From positions 1 to 20,660 of the forward strand of contig QXVZ01003053.1 of the NCBI GenBank assembly GCA_008931825.1: a DNA stretch of 20,660 bases, given 5' to 3'. The notes beneath the pieces are model-generated. The model worked only from the letters and a program-made list of their open reading frames with translations. It made no database searches and was not told where the DNA came from. The stretch's first letter is position 1. Every line of letters starts with the position of its first letter. The position numbers and the translations under genes were made by a program. Positions 20,588-20,660 of the stretch are shown here, piece after piece. Source of the DNA: Phallusia fumigata. Lineage: Eukaryota; Chordata; Ascidiacea; Phlebobranchia; Ascidiidae.

Positions 20588-20660
20588 TGTTATGCTGGTG
20601 ATTACCTGTATTTACGTATTACAGTTTTCGCATCGCATTCACTAGAGTTGACAAACTTGT

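Overview
The window looks like animal nuclear DNA. It is AT-rich, contains intron-split genes with GT-AG (and one GC-AG) junctions, and carries several short hAT-type and foldback transposons. No prokaryotic operon, rRNA, tRNA or CRISPR array was recognised. A four-membrane-pass pannexin-type channel gene, compact introns, and one place where two ~97% identical alleles seem to have been joined at a single N suggest a highly polymorphic invertebrate chordate. My best guess is a tunicate such as Ciona, but this is inference and no species marker was seen.

Layout. 1-1950 is non-genic with three short repeats: a 105-bp hAT-like element, a 269-bp hAT-like element and a GTAC-rich repeat. The centre, about 1950-16490, is a large diverged inverted duplication. 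Arm A is ~1950-10770 and arm B is ~12335-16490 on the opposite strand. The spacer holds a 576-bp non-autonomous hAT element with a perfect 8-bp target duplication. Arm A has a complete seven-exon pannexin-like gene on + (6642-10598, 460 codons). Arm B has exons 3-7 of its paralogue on - (14615-12492), with every splice site and frame intact. Arm B lacks the ~4.4 kb of arm A (about 3020-7387) that holds exons 1-2 and a second, unidentified gene. Every exon-length difference between the copies is a multiple of three, which points to selection on both coding sequences. Copy A, however, appears to have lost the AG acceptor of exon 4, and copy B has no start.

Arm A also holds two exons (3246-3386 and 3946-4073, +) of a gene I cannot name. 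A related, apparently decayed copy lies outside arm B at 17405-18042 (+). The right flank (16490-20660) has a 139-bp near-perfect foldback element, a 475-bp transposon-like element with a 10-bp target duplication, a degraded hAT-like fragment, and a few weakly supported exon candidates.

The pannexin-like copies would each form or modulate large-pore plasma-membrane channels. No other pathway link is visible. The most interesting points are the head-to-head loss pattern of the two channel copies, the GC-AG intron, the shifted and lost splice sites, and the N-joined 237-bp duplication, which probably reflects assembly.
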